NCBI GenBank assembly: GCA_025922755.1
Contig: JAICHE010000105.1
Span: forward strand, 1 to 5,016
Direction of reading: 5' to 3'
DNA from: Nitrososphaeraceae archaeon
GTDB lineage: Archaea > Thermoproteota > Nitrososphaeria > Nitrososphaerales > Nitrosopumilaceae
DNA length: 5,016 nucleotides
Shown here: positions 4,647 to 5,016 of the stretch, one piece after another
How the letters are laid out: the number at the start of each line of letters is the position of its first letter
Numbering within the stretch: position 1 is the first letter of the stretch
Program-made: the position numbers and the translations under genes
Notes under the pieces: model-generated
What the model saw: only the letters and a program-made list of their open reading frames with translations
What the model was told of the DNA's origin: nothing
Databases searched by the model: none

Positions 4647-5016
4647 ATCTTCCAGAATATCTTGTAATTCCAATATATGCTGAAACTGAACCTGCAAGTA
4701 ATACCAAAGAACCAATGGGAAATTCTGGGGCAGCTGCATATTCTTCGGATTCTGCAATAACTGTATAGTCAGTCACTTCTGAAATTTGGTTCTTGTCAGG
4801 CATAGATACTGCAAAAAATGTATCGTGCTCTGTTCTCAAATAGTCTGGTTCTGGATGAACTCGAGAGACTGAAGCAACATGTCCTTGTTTATCATAAAGG
4901 GTTACTATTACTGCAACAGTGTTTGCAGTATTTTCTCCATTGTTTTCTACAGTGCCTGAAATTATTATGTTGTTAAGATTATCCCTTGTAAATTCTGAAG
5001 AGGTTATGCCGATTAC
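4609..5016 (-). CDS. FxLYD-like beta-domain protein with PEF-CTERM-like tail, C-terminal part (cut by window edge)
   Basis: The frame is open from the window edge to TAG at 4611-4609, giving 135 visible residues. Residues about 17-75 look like an FxLYD-type immunoglobulin-like beta domain: IIISGTVENNG, then VAVIVTLYDKQG (34-45), and a later TFFAVSMP strand. Such domains are typical of secreted or cell-surface archaeal proteins. After a Glu/Ala-rich linker comes APEFPIGSLVLLAGS (96-110), a hydrophobic helix to about 118, and basic residues in TRYSGRF. This PEFP, helix, arginine order is the layout of PEF-CTERM/PEFG-CTERM sorting tails processed by archaeosortases, so the protein is probably exported and held or processed at the membrane. 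Eleven more residues (IANLISATNPK) follow, which is long for such tails, and all are encoded inside the overlap with the convergent gene. A signal peptide, if present, lies outside the window. Sorting is inferred from the motif only. Confidence 0.85.
   Translation of the reverse strand, partial: VIGITSSEFTRDNLNNIIISGTVENNGENTANTVAVIVTLYDKQGHVASVSRVHPEPDYLRTEHDTFFAVSMPDKNQISEVTDYTVIAESEEYAAAPEFPIGSLVLLAGSVSAYIGITRYSGRFIANLISATNPK

Noticed and set aside
1..5016. Mobile element, CRISPR, toxin-antitoxin or defence island
   Set aside because: No transposase, integrase, nuclease or reverse-transcriptase motif, no regularly spaced repeats and no terminal inverted repeats were seen; composition looks uniform across the window.

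Overview
The window looks like a low-GC archaeal chromosome, most plausibly a marine ammonia-oxidising thaumarchaeon (Nitrosopumilus-like). This is inferred from four things. The DNA is AT-rich, and genes are compact and frequently change strand. Most starts (several GTG or TTG) lack a Shine-Dalgarno but have an AT-rich TATA-like box about 23-30 nt upstream, as expected for leaderless archaeal transcripts. One protein ends in a PEF-CTERM-like tail. No rRNA, tRNA, CRISPR array, insertion sequence or integration site was seen.

Layout. (1) Positions 1-350, minus: N-terminal part of a zinc-dependent medium-chain alcohol dehydrogenase, cut by the window edge. (2) Positions 351-439: divergent promoter region with a perfect 15-bp palindrome. 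(3) Positions 440-742 and 843-1076, plus: two small proteins of unknown function. (4) Positions 1117-3150, plus: the only large gene, a DUF255/YyaL/SPATA20-type protein with a thioredoxin-like domain (CHWC) followed by a six-hairpin-glycosidase-like barrel. (5) Positions 3160-4116, minus: three small genes, namely a 111-aa unknown, a 30-aa single-helix membrane micropeptide and a 107-aa unknown. A perfect 10-bp-stem hairpin follows the stop of the 111-aa gene. (6) Positions 4188-4646, plus: an unknown 152-aa protein, diverging from the 111-aa gene. (7) Positions 4609-5016, minus: C-terminal part of a surface-type protein with an FxLYD-like beta domain and a PEFP-plus-helix tail. Its last codons overlap the 3' end of the preceding plus-strand gene.

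Only the dehydrogenase, the thioredoxin/barrel protein and, partly, the FxLYD/PEF protein can be given a family. Nothing shows the genes working as one pathway. The strand changes and individual promoters suggest mostly separate transcription units, with possible two-gene units at 843-3150 and 3160-3604. The most notable observations are a probable distant homology between the small proteins at 440-742 and 3781-4116, the overlooked micropeptide gene, the hairpin at 3753-3776, the palindrome at 376-390 and the convergent overlap at 4609-4646. I saw no defence system or mobile element.
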